A DNA stretch of 64,000 nt from Idiomarinaceae bacterium HL-53 (GCA_001458075.1 LN899469.1:1772659-1836658), one strand, 5' to 3'. Numbered from the stretch's first letter, positions 27,716-38,067 are shown. Notes: generated from the sequence alone by a model not told the origin. Translations and numbers: made by a program.

Positions 27716-28453
27716 ATGCGTCAGCCTTTAGTGGTGGCAAACTGGAAGCTAAATGGAAGTTTTGCACTTGTGAAAGACTTCGCTGAAGCTTGGTCGGACG
27801 TTGTCCCCCAAGGTGTTCAAGCAGCCATCTGTCCTCCTTTAGTTTATGTTCGGCAAGCCGCATCCACATTTCCAGAAGTGGTTTGGGGCGCTCAAGATTG
27901 TAGTGAGCACGAACAAGGCGCCTTCACCGGCGAAGTGAGTGCCAGTATGATAGCCGAAACAGGCGCACATTATGTGCTTGTTGGGCACTCCGAACGCAGA
28001 ACTATGCACAATGAAACAGATAGCATGGTCGCGGCGAAGGCAAGGCAAGTTCAGCAAGCAGGGATGACACCGATCGTTTGTATTGGTGAAACGCTTGCGG
28101 AACGTGAAGCTGGCCAAGTAGAAAGCGTAGTGAAAGCACAACTTGTTGGCGGTTTGGAAGGGCTCGAACTCAGTAACGTCGTTATCGCTTACGAACCCGT
28201 TTGGGCGATTGGAACCGGCGTTACAGCGTCACCTGCACAAGCGCAGGAAGTGCATCAAAAGATTAGAAGTTGGCTTGCGGAATTAAGCGCGAGTGCAGCT
28301 GAGAAAGTACAAGTTTTATACGGTGGCAGCATGAAGCCAGAAAACGCTGCCGAACTATTAAGCCAACCGGACATCGATGGTGGTTTAATTGGAGGTGCAA
28401 GCCTCCACGTTGAACAGTTTGCTGCGATATGTAAAGCGGCACAGGAAATCTGA
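27716..28453 (+). CDS. tpiA: Triosephosphate isomerase TpiA
   Basis: TpiA interconverts dihydroxyacetone phosphate and glyceraldehyde-3-phosphate in glycolysis and gluconeogenesis. Active-site residues are visible: Asn9 and Lys11 (VANWKLNG), electrophile His91 (VGHSERR) and base Glu160 (AYEPVWAIGTG), with the phosphate loop YGGSMKPENA and GGLIGGASL at the end. 245 residues, normal. AGGAGA precedes the ATG. secG follows after two bases. In E. coli tpiA is elsewhere, but the glmM-tpiA-secG order is common in other gammaproteobacteria. Confidence 0.98.
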   Translation: MRQPLVVANWKLNGSFALVKDFAEAWSDVVPQGVQAAICPPLVYVRQAASTFPEVVWGAQDCSEHEQGAFTGEVSASMIAETGAHYVLVGHSERRTMHNETDSMVAAKARQVQQAGMTPIVCIGETLAEREAGQVESVVKAQLVGGLEGLELSNVVIAYEPVWAIGTGVTASPAQAQEVHQKIRSWLAELSASAAEKVQVLYGGSMKPENAAELLSQPDIDGGLIGGASLHVEQFAAICKAAQEI

Positions 28454-28455
28454 TT

Positions 28456-28773
28456 ATGTATGAAGTTCTATTAGTAGTTTATTTAGTGGTTGCGATAGCG
28501 TTGGTTGCATTGATCCTTTTGCAAAAAGGGAAAGGCGCAGAAATGGGTGCTTCGTTTGGAGCTGGTGCTTCGAACACCGTGTTCGGTTCGTCAGGCTCAG
28601 GTAACTTCTTAACTCGAATGACTGCAATTATTGCGGTGAGCTTCTTCCTTCTGAGCTTGATATTAGGTAATATCGCCAGCCAGAATGTGAACCCAGTTGA
28701 TGACTGGTCAGATTTGAGTGTACCGCCGATTGAAGAGCCGGTACAAAATGAAGAGTTACCGCCGGGTAACTAG
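28456..28773 (+). CDS. secG: Preprotein translocase subunit SecG
   Basis: SecG is the small accessory subunit of the SecYEG channel that assists SecA-driven translocation. The 105 residues contain two transmembrane helices (about 2-22 and 53-73) separated by the conserved LLQKGKGAEMGASFGAGASNTVFGSSGSGNFL-type loop, of which the GAGAS-NTVFG part is diagnostic. The C-terminal tail is acidic and cytoplasmic or periplasmic depending on topology state. tRNA-Leu starts 12 bases after the stop, as with secG-leuU in E. coli. Confidence 0.96.
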   Translation: MYEVLLVVYLVVAIALVALILLQKGKGAEMGASFGAGASNTVFGSSGSGNFLTRMTAIIAVSFFLLSLILGNIASQNVNPVDDWSDLSVPPIEEPVQNEELPPGN

Positions 28774-28785
28774 TAGTAAAATTAA

Positions 28786-28872
28786 GCCGAAGTGGTGGAA
28801 TTGGTAGACACGCCATCTTGAGGGGGTGGTGCTCTTCTGAGCGTACGAGTTCAAGTCTCGTCTTCGGCACCA
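28786..28872 (+). tRNA. leuU: tRNA-Leu (GAG)
   Basis: The 87-base gene has a GCCGAAG/CTTCGGC acceptor stem, a CCATC-TTGAGGG-GGTGG anticodon arm with anticodon GAG, a long class-II variable arm and an encoded CCA end. It follows secG directly and is probably co-transcribed with it. Confidence 0.96.
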
Positions 28873-28925
28873 AAGTTAACCTGTTGTTATATAAAGTCAT
28901 TTCGTTTTTACGACCGCTTTAACGG

Positions 28926-28953
28926 TTGCATTCAAAACGAAGCAGCGTATAAT
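28926..28953 (+). promoter_or_regulatory. Promoter of tRNA-fMet / rimP-nusA-infB
   Basis: TTGCAT (28926-28931) and a perfect TATAAT (28948-28953) stand 16 bases apart. The tRNA begins 14 bases after the -10. Confidence 0.75.
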
Positions 28954-28967
28954 AACAGGCATTCGGA

Positions 28968-29044
<77 letters not shown>

Positions 29045-29099
29045 GTTCGAATTCGAGATGTAAATCGCGAATTCGGGTCGACAGGGTAATAGTTTACGG

Positions 29100-29126
29100 G
29101 CCCCGACGCAGTACGGGGCTTTTTTC
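29100..29126 (+). terminator. Terminator between tRNA-fMet and rimP
   Basis: GCCCCG pairs with CGGGGC over an 8-base loop and six T residues follow. Confidence 0.85.
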
Positions 29127-29165
29127 TATCCGCACTGCCGATATGAATAGGTTGACCTAAGAACT

Positions 29166-29185
29166 GGGCTTTATGCCCTTTTTTT
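29166..29185 (+). terminator. Second short terminator-like hairpin before rimP
   Basis: GGGC-TTTAT-GCCC is followed by seven T residues. The stem is only 4 bp, so it is weak. It ends 16 bases before the rimP start. Confidence 0.45.
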
Positions 29186-29201
29186 GTTTTCGGAGATTGC
29201 C

Positions 29202-29660
29202 TTGGCAACATTGATAGAAAGATTAACAGATATGCTTACGCCTGCAGTAGAAGCAGCAGGCTTTGAACTTTGGGGTGTTGAATTCGTTCGTGCGGGTAAA
29301 CATTCCACACTACGACTTTATATCGACCATGGGAACGGTATTAATGTAGACGACTGTGCGTTAGTGAGTAGACAGGTCGGTGCAGTTCTCGACGTTGAAG
29401 ATCCGATCAACACAGAATATAACTTGGAAGTTTCATCGCCAGGTATGGACCGTCCAGTATTCTCGTTGTCACAGTTTGAGTCGTTTGTTGGGCAAGAAAT
29501 TTTTGTGCAACTGCAAGTACCCGTAGATAACCGCCGCAAGTTTACCGGTTTGTTAAAGCAAGTAGAGGGGAACCGGTTGCAATTTGAAGTAGAGCATCAG
29601 TCATTTTCGGTAGATTTCGCGCAAATCAAGAAAGCGAATCTAGTTCCAGTATTTGAATAA
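29202..29660 (+). CDS. rimP: Ribosome maturation factor RimP
   Basis: RimP is needed for maturation of the 30S subunit. I start at TTG 29202, seven bases after CGGAG, since homologues begin with a short segment before GFELWGVEF; the frame's earlier ATG lies in the terminator T-tract. This gives 152 residues. Motifs are LRLYIDHGNGINVDDCALVSRQ-type (split here: LRLYIDHGNG and NVDDCALVS), VEDPINTEYNLEVSSPG and the C-terminal SH3-like domain ending KKANLVPVFE. First protein gene of the nusA operon. Confidence 0.95.
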   Translation: MATLIERLTDMLTPAVEAAGFELWGVEFVRAGKHSTLRLYIDHGNGINVDDCALVSRQVGAVLDVEDPINTEYNLEVSSPGMDRPVFSLSQFESFVGQEIFVQLQVPVDNRRKFTGLLKQVEGNRLQFEVEHQSFSVDFAQIKKANLVPVFE

Positions 29661-29681
29661 GAGTGTGAACGAGGCAAAGGC

Positions 29682-31187
29682 ATGAATAAAGAGATTTTGC
29701 TAGTTGCAGAGGCCGTTTCGAACGAGAAAGCAGTGCCTAAAGAGCGAATTTTTGAGGCACTTGAGATTGCAATCGCAACAGCGACCCGCAAAAAGAATAG
29801 TGGCGACATAGATGTGCGCGTTGAAATTGACCGTCATACAGGTGATTTTGAAACATTCCGCCGTTGGATGGTCGTCGAAGATCCAGACGGAGGATTGGAA
29901 AATCCTTACGCAGAGATTTCACTTTCCGCTGCGCAGATAGACGATCCAGAGATAAAAGTAGGCGAGTACATCGAAGAGAAAATTGACTCTATCGAATTTG
30001 ACCGCATTACCACGCAAACAGCGAAGCAGGTTATTTTTCAGAAAGTTCGTGAAGCTGAACGTGCGCAAGTTGTCGAGCAGTACGAAGAGCAAGTGGGTAC
30101 ATTGATTAGTGGTGTCGTAAAGAAAGCGTCACGCGAAAATATTATTCTTGATTTAGGTAACAACGCAGAAGCCGTTATTTTCCGTGAAGACATGCTACCA
30201 CGGGAAATGGTTCGTCCAGGTGATCGGGTTCGTGGTTTGCTTTACGAAGTGAAGCCAGAAGCACGTGGCGCTCAATTATTTGTAAGCAGAACGCATCCTG
30301 ATTTCTTGATTGAATTATTTAGAATTGAAGTGCCAGAAATTGGCGAAGAAATGATTGAAGTGAAGGGTGCGGCACGTGATCCGGGTTCACGCGCGAAAAT
30401 CGCTGTGAAATCGAATGACCGTCGCATTGATCCTGTCGGCGCCTGCGTAGGAATGCGTGGCGCGCGCGTACAAGCGGTTTCTGGCGAGCTTGGCGGTGAG
30501 CGTGTAGATATTGTCCTATGGGACGACAATCCAGCGCAGTTCGTGATTAACGCCATGGCGCCTGCTGAAGTAGTCTCCATTGTGATGGATGAAGAAACAC
30601 ATTCGATGGATATCGCAGTTGAAGAAGGAAATCTTGCGCAGGCGATTGGGCGCAACGGCCAAAACATTCGTTTAGCGAGCCAACTCACGGGTTGGGAATT
30701 AAACGTGATGACGACTGAAGATTTCAACTCACGCAACGAAGCAGAGTCACAGAGATTGACCGAACTGTTTACTTCAGGACTTGATATTGACGAAGATTTT
30801 GCCGGCTTACTCATTGACGAGGGATTCTCGTCATTGGAAGAAGTTGCTTATGTACCAGCGGCCGAGTTATTAGCAATTGATGGCTTAGATGAAGATACAG
30901 TTGAAGAGTTACGTGCACGCGCAAGGGATTATTTGACAACAAAAGCATTGGCCTCTGAGGAGTCTCTCGAAGGTGCTGAACCTGATGAGACATTGCTTAA
31001 TTTAGAAGGCCTTGAGCGTCATTTGGCGTTTGAGCTGGCTGCAAAAGGCGTGCGTACACTCGAAGACTTAGCAGAGCAAGGTATTGATGACCTTGAAGAC
31101 ATTGAGTCTTTATCTCGCGAATTAGCGGGTGAATTGATAATGAAAGCCCGCAATATTTGCTGGTTTAGTGAAGAAGATAACAAGTGA
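29682..31187 (+). CDS. nusA: Transcription termination/antitermination factor NusA
   Basis: NusA binds RNA polymerase and modulates pausing, intrinsic termination and N/rrn antitermination. The 501 residues show the N-terminal polymerase-binding domain (1-130), an S1 domain (about 135-200, [16 protein letters not shown]), two KH domains (about 230-345, with [15 protein letters not shown] and [15 protein letters not shown]) and two C-terminal acidic repeats (about 365-500). The C-terminal repeats are the gammaproteobacterial form. An AACGAGG Shine-Dalgarno precedes the ATG. Confidence 0.98.
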   Translation: MNKEILLVAEAVSNEKAVPKERIFEALEIAIATATRKKNSGDIDVRVEIDRHTGDFETFRRWMVVEDPDGGLENPYAEISLSAAQIDDPEIKVGEYIEEKIDSIEFDRITTQTAKQVIFQKVREAERAQVVEQYEEQVGTLISGVVKKASRENIILDLGNNAEAVIFREDMLPREMVRPGDRVRGLLYEVKPEARGAQLFVSRTHPDFLIELFRIEVPEIGEEMIEVKGAARDPGSRAKIAVKSNDRRIDPVGACVGMRGARVQAVSGELGGERVDIVLWDDNPAQFVINAMAPAEVVSIVMDEETHSMDIAVEEGNLAQAIGRNGQNIRLASQLTGWELNVMTTEDFNSRNEAESQRLTELFTSGLDIDEDFAGLLIDEGFSSLEEVAYVPAAELLAIDGLDEDTVEELRARARDYLTTKALASEESLEGAEPDETLLNLEGLERHLAFELAAKGVRTLEDLAEQGIDDLEDIESLSRELAGELIMKARNICWFSEEDNK

Positions 31188-31199
31188 GGTGAGAGTTAA

Positions 31200-33863
31200 A
31201 TGGCAGAAGTTAAAGTAGAAAAGCTTGCCAGTGATATCGGTACCTCCGTTGATCGCTTGCTGAAACAATTAAGTGATGCGGGTATTCAGAAGAAAGCTGG
31301 TGACGATGTCACAGAAGACGAAAAGCAACAATTGCTGGTGCACTTAAATAAAGCGCATGGTGGTGATGGCGATTCGGCGCCTGCTCGTATGACGTTAAAA
31401 CGTAAAACACGTAGCACACTCAGTGTCGGAAGCGGCCCAGGTGGTAGTAAAGCGGTTCAAGTTGAAGTAAGAAAGAAACGTACTTACGTGAAACGTAACC
31501 CCGCAGAAGAAGCAAAGCGTTTGGAAGAAGAGCGTTTAGCGGCGGAGCAAGAAGCAGCTGCGCGTGCGAAGGCAGAGGAAGAAGCGCGGGCTAAGGCAAA
31601 AGCCGAAGCTGAGAAGAAAGAAGAAGAAGCACGCAAGGCGCGCGAAGAGAAGCGTAAAGCGCAAGAAGCGGCAAAAGCCAAAGCGAAGGAAGCTGCTGCG
31701 AAGACGCCGGAAGAAAAAGCAGCGTTAGAAGCGGCGCGTCTTGAAGCTGAAAAATTGAGAAAAGCGCAAGAAGCTGAGTTAGCGAAGAAAGCGGAAGAAG
31801 AAGCACAACGTCAAGCTGAAGAAGCACGTAAACTCGCGGAAGAAAATAAAGAGCGATGGGAAGAAGAAGAGCGTTTGCGCAAACAAGCGGAAGAAGAAGA
31901 GGTTCACTTCACCACGTCTGAAACTGCGAAATATGCTGAAGAGCAGCAGGATACGGAAGAAGAGCGTCGTGCGCGTCGTAAGAAAACAAAGCAGAAGAAA
32001 ACTAAGGAAGAGGAAGAAGAGCATCCGCGCCGTGAGCGTCGCCGCAAAGGTGGTAAAATGCGTGCGCCACAATCGTTGCAACATGGCTTTAATAAGCCAG
32101 CAGCACCGGTTTTGAAAGATGTGAAAATTCCAGAAACCATTACCGTCGGTGACTTAGCCAACAGAATGTCGGTGAAAGCGTCGGAACTCATCAAAACAAT
32201 GATGAAAATGGGTGAAATGGTGACTATTAACCAAGTGCTAGACCAAGAAACAGCGTCGCTCGTTGTTGAAGAGCTAGGTCATAAACCTGTCATGGTGAAA
32301 GACAATGCACTTGAAGAGTCCGTGTTAAGTGACCGTGAGGAAGCGGGCGAACTTACGCCAAGAGCGCCTGTGGTTACGGTAATGGGACACGTTGACCATG
32401 GTAAGACTTCGTTACTTGATTACATTCGTAAAACGAAAGTGGCAGATGGTGAAGCGGGTGGTATTACTCAGCATATCGGTGCGTATCACGTAGACACTGG
32501 TCATGGCATGATTACCTTCCTTGATACACCGGGTCACGCAGCGTTTACCTCAATGCGCGCACGTGGAGCGAGTGCAACAGACGTCGTTATATTGGTCGTT
32601 GCAGCAGACGATGGTGTGATGCCACAGACGATTGAAGCTGTGCAGCACGCGAAGGCTGCCGGCGTTCCACTTGTGGTTGCGGTGAACAAGATTGATAAAC
32701 CAGAAGCGGACCCAGACCGTGTGAAGAACGAGCTTTCTCAGCATGACGTGGTTTCGGAAGAATGGGGTGGAGATACTCAGTTTGTGCATGTTTCAGCCAA
32801 ATCAGGTGAAAACATTGATGCACTACTCGAAGCTATCTTGTTGCAAGCTGAGCTCCTAGACCTACGTGCAGACCATCATGGTATGGCGCATGGTCTTGTA
32901 ATTGAATCGCGCCTTGATAAGGGACGTGGTCCGGTGGCAACCGTTCTTGTACAAAGCGGCACATTGCGCCGTGGCGACATCGTACTTTGTGGTCTTGAGT
33001 ACGGTCGTATTCGGGCGATGCGTGACGAGCTAGGCCGTGATATTACCGAAGCGGGCCCTTCAATTCCTGCCGAGATATTGGGCTTGTCTGGAGTTCCGCA
33101 AGCGGGTGACGAAGTGACCGTGGTGAGAGACGAGCGGAAAGCGCGTGAAGTTTCAAACTATCGTCAAGGCAAATATCGCGATGTGAAATTAGCACGCCAA
33201 CAGAAAGCGAAACTAGAAAACATGTTTAGTAACATGCAAGAAGGTGACGTTTCTGAACTGAACATCGTGTTGAAGTCAGACGTGCAGGGCTCGTTGGAAG
33301 CGATTTCTGAGTCATTACAGAAGCTTTCAACCGATGAAGTGAAAGTGAACATCGTTGGTAGTGGCGTGGGTGGAATTACCGAAACCGACGTGACGCTTGC
33401 CGGTGCTTCGAACGCCATTGTAATCGGCTTTAACGTGCGTGCAGACGCCGCAGCGCGTAAAGCCGTTGAGAATGAGTCGATTGAGTTACGTTATTACAGT
33501 GTAATTTACGACTTAATCGATGAAATCAAGCAGGCCATGACGGGTATGTTGTCGCCAGAGTTCAGACAAGAAATTATCGGTCTTGCTGAAGTTCGCGACG
33601 TGTTCCGTTCACCGAAACTGGGTGCGATTGCTGGCTGTATGGTGACAGAGGGCGTTGTAAAACGTTCTGCACCGATTCGTGTACTACGTGAAAACGTGGT
33701 GATATACGAAGGTGAGCTCGAGTCATTGCGTCGCTTTAAAGATGACGTGCAAGAAGTTCGAAATGGTATGGAATGTGGTATCGGTGTGAAGAACTACAAC
33801 GACGTTCGTGTAGGCGATCAAATCGAAGTATTTGAGACCGTACAAGTAGAACGTACATTGTAA
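31200..33863 (+). CDS. infB: Translation initiation factor IF-2
   Basis: IF-2 is the GTPase that places fMet-tRNA on the 30S subunit and drives subunit joining. The 887 residues begin with an IF2_N domain (1-50), then a long Lys/Glu/Ala/Arg coiled linker (about 95-300) of low complexity. The G domain carries G1 [10 protein letters not shown]2 GGITQHIG, G3 DTPGHAAF and G4 VNKID, followed by domains II-IV ending in [12 protein letters not shown]. In E. coli shorter forms start internally; that cannot be judged here. It follows nusA by 12 bases. Confidence 0.98.
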   Translation: MAEVKVEKLASDIGTSVDRLLKQLSDAGIQKKAGDDVTEDEKQQLLVHLNKAHGGDGDSAPARMTLKRKTRSTLSVGSGPGGSKAVQVEVRKKRTYVKRNPAEEAKRLEEERLAAEQEAAARAKAEEEARAKAKAEAEKKEEEARKAREEKRKAQEAAKAKAKEAAAKTPEEKAALEAARLEAEKLRKAQEAELAKKAEEEAQRQAEEARKLAEENKERWEEEERLRKQAEEEEVHFTTSETAKYAEEQQDTEEERRARRKKTKQKKTKEEEEEHPRRERRRKGGKMRAPQSLQHGFNKPAAPVLKDVKIPETITVGDLANRMSVKASELIKTMMKMGEMVTINQVLDQETASLVVEELGHKPVMVKDNALEESVLSDREEAGELTPRAPVVTVMGHVDHGKTSLLDYIRKTKVADGEAGGITQHIGAYHVDTGHGMITFLDTPGHAAFTSMRARGASATDVVILVVAADDGVMPQTIEAVQHAKAAGVPLVVAVNKIDKPEADPDRVKNELSQHDVVSEEWGGDTQFVHVSAKSGENIDALLEAILLQAELLDLRADHHGMAHGLVIESRLDKGRGPVATVLVQSGTLRRGDIVLCGLEYGRIRAMRDELGRDITEAGPSIPAEILGLSGVPQAGDEVTVVRDERKAREVSNYRQGKYRDVKLARQQKAKLENMFSNMQEGDVSELNIVLKSDVQGSLEAISESLQKLSTDEVKVNIVGSGVGGITETDVTLAGASNAIVIGFNVRADAAARKAVENESIELRYYSVIYDLIDEIKQAMTGMLSPEFRQEIIGLAEVRDVFRSPKLGAIAGCMVTEGVVKRSAPIRVLRENVVIYEGELESLRRFKDDVQEVRNGMECGIGVKNYNDVRVGDQIEVFETVQVERTL

Positions 33864-33877
33864 TTATGAAGCATCTG

Positions 33878-33910
33878 GCCGATCGGTGCGCTGCACTGAT
33901 CGGCTTTTTT
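33878..33910 (+). terminator. Terminator between infB and rbfA
   Basis: GCCGATC pairs with GATCGGC around a 13-base loop, followed by six T residues. It lies inside the expected nusA-infB-rbfA-truB operon, so it may act as a partial terminator. Confidence 0.8.
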
Positions 33911-33928
33911 GGCTCTAGGAGTAAGTGA

Positions 33929-34315
33929 ATGAGTGAATTCAAACGTGTTGATAGATTTTCGCAACAGCTACAACGAGAAGTTGCGATGATTCTGCAGCGA
34001 GAAATAAAAGATCCAAGAGTCGTAATGCCAACGGTTTCAGACGTGGAAGTGTCTCGTGATTTGTCTTATGCGAAGGTTTTTGTCACCTTTTTGCAAGACG
34101 ATTCTGACGCCGTGAAGGAAGCTTTAGGTGTGTTAAATGATGCCTCCGGTTATATTCGTTCATTACTAGGCAAGCGAGTTCGTGCGCGCGTTACGCCGCA
34201 ATTAAAATTCGTTCACGACGCATCAACGCTTGAGGGGATGAAGATGTCGGCACTGGTGCGAGAAGCGCGAGAAGCAGATGAACGGAAAAAGAAAGAGCAG
34301 TCTGAGGACGAATAG
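33929..34315 (+). CDS. rbfA: 30S ribosome-binding factor RbfA
   Basis: RbfA binds the 30S precursor near the 5' helix of 16S rRNA and aids late maturation, notably at low temperature. The 128 residues form one KH-type domain: [41 protein letters not shown]-type ([10 protein letters not shown] and [10 protein letters not shown]) and [13 protein letters not shown]. The tail is charged. TAGGAG precedes the ATG. Its last base is the first base of the truB start codon. Confidence 0.97.
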   Translation: MSEFKRVDRFSQQLQREVAMILQREIKDPRVVMPTVSDVEVSRDLSYAKVFVTFLQDDSDAVKEALGVLNDASGYIRSLLGKRVRARVTPQLKFVHDASTLEGMKMSALVREAREADERKKKEQSEDE

Positions 34316-35238
34316 TGGCGCGACGCAGTAAAAAGGGCCGTAATGTGCACGGTATGATTCTTATAGATAAGCCTCAAGAGCTAAGTTCTAATCGTGTTGT
34401 GCAAGTGGTTCGGCGCCTTTTTAACGCGAATAGAGCGGGGCATACAGGCGCTCTCGATCCACTGGCCACCGGCATGTTGCCCGTCTGTTTAGGGGAAGCA
34501 ACCAAGTTTTCTCAATTTCTTCTCGACGCTGACAAATCGTACAGAGTTACCGCCAAACTAGGCGAGCGAACCAATACAAGTGATGCAGATGGCGAAATTA
34601 TAGCGATTGCATCGGTACCGGAACTTGACGAGGCTGCGCTCCTTACCGCAATTTCTCAATTCAAAGGTGTGATTACTCAAACGCCTTCCATGTTTTCTGC
34701 GTTGAAACATGAAGGGAAGCCCCTGTACGAATATGCCCGCGCTGGCATTGAAGTACCGCGTAAATCGCGCCAAATTGAGATCTACTCAATTGTTTTGGTC
34801 GATTATAAAGCGCCGTATTTAACACTCGATGTATCCTGTAGCAAGGGCACATATATTCGCACATTGGTTGATGATTTAGGTGAGCTATTGGGCTGCGGGG
34901 CGCATGTCATAGTATTGCGCAGAACCGCAGTGGCGGATTATCCAGCGGAGCAAATGTGGACGCTTGCGGAGCTAGAAGCGCTCGCAGGAGAACCCAATGC
35001 AGGTGATTATTCCTTATTAGATCAGAAGCTATTACCGTTAGAGACACCCGTATTAAATTTACCCCATGTAGAACTTGAAGCTTCTGGTATTAATGCGTTT
35101 ACTCATGGGCAGCCCCTTGATTTAGAGGAAACTTCGGAACTCCTTCGCATTTACGATGAGACCGGATGTTTTTGGGGTATTGTTGAACGCAAAGCGGACA
35201 ACCGTTATTGGCCTAGGCGTGTGGTGGTGTACGAATAG
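34315..35238 (+). CDS. truB: tRNA pseudouridine(55) synthase TruB
   Basis: TruB isomerises U55 in the T-loop of tRNAs. The catalytic Asp lies in GHTGALDPLATGMLP (about residue 49), with KSYRVTAKLGERTNTSD-type (KSYRVTAKLG, TNTSDADGE) and SCSKGTYIRTLVDDLG motifs and a C-terminal PUA-like extension. The 307-residue length is normal. The GTG start shares a base with the rbfA TAG, so translation is coupled. The gene ends 142 bases before rpsO. Confidence 0.97.
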   Translation: MARRSKKGRNVHGMILIDKPQELSSNRVVQVVRRLFNANRAGHTGALDPLATGMLPVCLGEATKFSQFLLDADKSYRVTAKLGERTNTSDADGEIIAIASVPELDEAALLTAISQFKGVITQTPSMFSALKHEGKPLYEYARAGIEVPRKSRQIEIYSIVLVDYKAPYLTLDVSCSKGTYIRTLVDDLGELLGCGAHVIVLRRTAVADYPAEQMWTLAELEALAGEPNAGDYSLLDQKLLPLETPVLNLPHVELEASGINAFTHGQPLDLEETSELLRIYDETGCFWGIVERKADNRYWPRRVVVYE

Positions 35239-35259
35239 GGGTTTAATCAAGAAATGCGC

Positions 35260-35288
35260 TTGTATTAGCGGCGGCAGCCTCGTATAAT
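35260..35288 (+). promoter_or_regulatory. Sigma70 promoter of rpsO
   Basis: TTGTAT (35260-35265) and a perfect TATAAT (35283-35288) are spaced by 17 bases. A GC-rich discriminator (GCGCGC) follows, typical of growth-rate-controlled genes. The leader to the rpsO ATG is about 85 bases. Confidence 0.85.
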
Positions 35289-35380
35289 GCGCGCTCATTT
35301 TTGCTATGGCTGAATTAGTGATTGGCCATAGTGTTTGTTACCGCGAACGATCACATTCGCAATTTTAGTTGGAGTCGACA

Positions 35381-35650
35381 ATGTCACTAACAGCAGAACA
35401 GAAAGCACAAGTAGTCAAAGATTACGCGCAAGGCGAAGGCGATACAGGTTCACCTGAAGTTCAGGTTGCACTTTTAACCGCACGCATTACGCATTTACAA
35501 GACCATTTCAAAGAGCATAAGCATGACCACCATTCACGTCGTGGTTTGTTGCGCATGGTAAGCCAGCGTCGTAAATTGCTTGATTACCTCAAGCGTAAAG
35601 ACGAAAACCGCTATGCAGATTTGATCAAGCGTCTTGAACTTCGTCGTTAA
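35381..35650 (+). CDS. rpsO: 30S ribosomal protein S15
   Basis: S15 binds the 16S central domain early in 30S assembly. The 89 residues carry the family signature [21 protein letters not shown]-type ([30 protein letters not shown]) and [15 protein letters not shown] 35381 has TTGGAG upstream; the frame is open four codons further but through the Shine-Dalgarno. Its long leader could hold the autoregulatory structure known for rpsO in E. coli, although no pseudoknot was verified. Confidence 0.98.
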   Translation: MSLTAEQKAQVVKDYAQGEGDTGSPEVQVALLTARITHLQDHFKEHKHDHHSRRGLLRMVSQRRKLLDYLKRKDENRYADLIKRLELRR

Positions 35651-35679
35651 TTTGGCGATTGTTGAAAAAATATTCATTA

Positions 35680-35709
35680 AAAAGGGGCCTATGGGCCCCT
35701 TTTGTTTTT
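35680..35709 (+). terminator. Terminator after rpsO
   Basis: AAAAGGGGCC and GGCCCCTTTT form a 10-bp stem with a 4-base loop, followed by GTTTTT. Confidence 0.93.
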
Positions 35710-35729
35710 CGTTCAGCGAATGAATCCGT

Positions 35730-35745
35730 TATACTGCGTACGCAG
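35730..35745 (+). promoter_or_regulatory. Likely pnp -10 element and adjacent palindrome
   Basis: TATACT (35730-35735) is a good -10 with only a weak -35. It overlaps CTGCGTACGCAG (35734-35745), a perfect 12-bp palindrome at the expected start site, 56 bases before the pnp GTG. Confidence 0.45.
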
Positions 35746-35801
35746 AACAAAAGATGTCAGTAAGCCCGGGTTGGGCAAATGTAAGCAAAGGAAAAGAAAA
35801 C

Positions 35802-37931
35802 GTGAATCCAATTATTAAACAATTTCAATATGGTCAGCACACAGTTACTCTAGAAACAGGCGCGATCGCGCGTCAAGCAACTGCAGCTGTGATGGCAACA
35901 ATGGACGATACTTCGGTTCTAGTCACCGTAGTAGGAAAGAAAGAAGCACGTCCAGATGCTGACTTTTTCCCGCTCACCGTAAATTATCAAGAGCGCACTT
36001 ACGCGGCAGGTAAGATTCCTGGCGGCTTCTTTAAGAGAGAAGGGCGCCCATCAGAAAACGAAACATTGACGAGTCGTTTGATCGACCGTCCAATTCGCCC
36101 ACTATTCCCAGAAGGATTTTTCAACGAAGTACAAGTGATCGCAACGGTTGTATCACTAAACCCTGAAGTGTCGCCTGATATTGTCGCATTAATAGGTGCC
36201 TCTGCAGCGTTAGCTATTTCTGGTATTCCGTTCAATGGTCCAATTGGTGCTGCACGCGTTGGCGTATTGAACAATGAATATGTATTGAATCCTTCGCAAA
36301 CAGAATTACTTGAGTCTCAACTTGATCTCGTCGTTGCGGGAACAGAAGCTGCTGTATTGATGGTTGAGTCGGAAGCGAACTTGTTAAGTGAAGACACTAT
36401 GCTCGGCGCGGTCGTATATGGTCACGAGCAAATGCAGGTGGTCGTGTCTGCGATTAATGAATTCGCAGCCGAGGTGAATACACCTAAGTGGGATTGGTCA
36501 CCGGTTGCGAAAAATGAAGCATTGATCGAAAAAGTTCGTGCCTTCGCTGCAGAGAAGATTGGTGATGCTTATCGTATTATCGACAAAGCTGAACGCCGTG
36601 ACGCTTTGAATGCGGTTCGTAGCGCAATGCTGGAGCAACTTCGTTCTGAAGACGAGAGTCTTGATGAGAAAGAAGCTGGCGATATTTTTCATGACCTAGA
36701 GTCGGACGTTGTGCGCTCGCGTATTATTGCTGGTGAACCGCGCATTGATGGTCGTGAACCCGACATGGTTCGCGGTCTTAGTGTTGCAACAGGCGTACTT
36801 CCTCGTGCCCATGGTTCTGCTATTTTCACGCGAGGTGAAACACAGGCATTGGTAGTTGCGACGCTCGGTACCGAGCGTGACGCGCAAAATATCGATGAGA
36901 TTCTGGGCGCGCGTACTGACCGCTTTATGTTGCATTACAACTTCCCTCCGTACTGTGTAGGTGAGACAGGTATGGTGGGTTCACCTAAGCGTCGCGAGAT
37001 AGGTCATGGCCGACTTGCGAAGCGTGGTGTTCTTGCTGTGATGCCAAGCGTAGAAGAATTCCCGTACACCGTTCGAGTTGTATCGGAAATTACTGAGTCA
37101 AACGGTTCAAGCTCAATGGCTTCTGTTTGTGGTACGTCGCTCGCGCTGATGGACGCCGGTGTGCCAATTAAGTCTTCAGTTGCGGGTATCGCAATGGGTC
37201 TTGTGAAGGAAGGTGACAAGTTTGTCGTACTTTCTGACATTTTGGGTGATGAAGATCACCTAGGTGACATGGACTTTAAAGTAGCAGGAAGCGCTGAAGG
37301 TGTAACTGCACTACAAATGGACATTAAAATTGAAGGGATTACCAAAGAGATCATGCAACAAGCACTCGCGCAAGCAAAAGCGGCACGTTTGCACATTCTC
37401 ACGGTAATGGATGAAGCGATTGGCGGTGCTCGTGAAGAAGTATCTTCTTTCGCTCCACGCTTCCACATTATGAAAATAAACCCTGAGAAGATTCGTGACG
37501 TGATCGGTAAAGGTGGTGCGGTGATTCGTGAACTGACTGAATCAACGAACACGAATATCGAAATCAGTGACGATGGCACGATCAAAATTGCAGCGACGGA
37601 CGAGAAAGACGCCAAAGCTGCGGTTGAGAAAATTGAAGCGCTTACAGCTGAAGTTGAAGTGGGTCGTATCTACGAAGGTAAAGTGGCACGTATCGTTGAT
37701 TTCGGTGCGTTTGTGACGATTCTTCCAGGGAAAGATGGTCTTGTACATATCTCTCAAATCGCAGAGGAACGCGTAGAGAACGTGACTGACTACTTAGAAG
37801 TAGGCCAGATGGTGAATGTGAAGGTTCTAGAAATCGATCGCCAAGGACGTGTACGTCTGAGTATGAAAGAAGCTCAGCCGAAGGAAGAAGCGCCGGCTAT
37901 GCCTGAGAGCACGGACGACGCAGCTGAATAA
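35802..37931 (+). CDS. pnp: Polyribonucleotide nucleotidyltransferase (PNPase)
   Basis: PNPase is the phosphorolytic 3'-5' exonuclease of the RNA degradosome. GTG 35802, with AAGGAA upstream, gives the family N-terminus [19 protein letters not shown] and 709 residues. The frame is open 16 codons earlier, without similarity. Domains are RNase PH 1 (about 12-145), the helical linker, RNase PH 2 (about 325-550, with [15 protein letters not shown] and [16 protein letters not shown]), KH ([15 protein letters not shown]) and S1 ([18 protein letters not shown]). Position after rpsO and before nlpI matches E. coli. Confidence 0.98.
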   Translation: MNPIIKQFQYGQHTVTLETGAIARQATAAVMATMDDTSVLVTVVGKKEARPDADFFPLTVNYQERTYAAGKIPGGFFKREGRPSENETLTSRLIDRPIRPLFPEGFFNEVQVIATVVSLNPEVSPDIVALIGASAALAISGIPFNGPIGAARVGVLNNEYVLNPSQTELLESQLDLVVAGTEAAVLMVESEANLLSEDTMLGAVVYGHEQMQVVVSAINEFAAEVNTPKWDWSPVAKNEALIEKVRAFAAEKIGDAYRIIDKAERRDALNAVRSAMLEQLRSEDESLDEKEAGDIFHDLESDVVRSRIIAGEPRIDGREPDMVRGLSVATGVLPRAHGSAIFTRGETQALVVATLGTERDAQNIDEILGARTDRFMLHYNFPPYCVGETGMVGSPKRREIGHGRLAKRGVLAVMPSVEEFPYTVRVVSEITESNGSSSMASVCGTSLALMDAGVPIKSSVAGIAMGLVKEGDKFVVLSDILGDEDHLGDMDFKVAGSAEGVTALQMDIKIEGITKEIMQQALAQAKAARLHILTVMDEAIGGAREEVSSFAPRFHIMKINPEKIRDVIGKGGAVIRELTESTNTNIEISDDGTIKIAATDEKDAKAAVEKIEALTAEVEVGRIYEGKVARIVDFGAFVTILPGKDGLVHISQIAEERVENVTDYLEVGQMVNVKVLEIDRQGRVRLSMKEAQPKEEAPAMPESTDDAAE

Positions 37932-37958
37932 TCGCAGAAACGCGATGCAATAAGAATG

Positions 37959-37990
37959 GCCGCTGACTCGAGAGAGTGAGCGGCTTTTTT
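37959..37990 (+). terminator. Terminator after pnp
   Basis: GCCGCT-GACTC and GAGTG-AGCGGC pair around GAGA with one internal mismatch, followed by six T residues. Confidence 0.9.
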
Positions 37991-38067
37991 ATATATAAAT
38001 TACGCAACTAGTGCTGAATTTAAGTAGGGCTTATGCTGTAATGAAGAAAGTTAAAGAGGAGCCTGAA

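Noticed and set aside
31500-32000. Low-complexity repeats in infB as a possible tandem-repeat insertion
   Set aside because: A charged, Ala-rich linker is normal for proteobacterial IF-2 and no exact repeat unit was seen.
31484-32194. Leu/Phe/Ser-rich antisense frames opposite the infB linker
   Set aside because: They are the complement of the Lys/Glu/Ala-rich coiled linker, whose GAA/AAG codons give TTC/CTT runs; the membrane-like look is an artefact.
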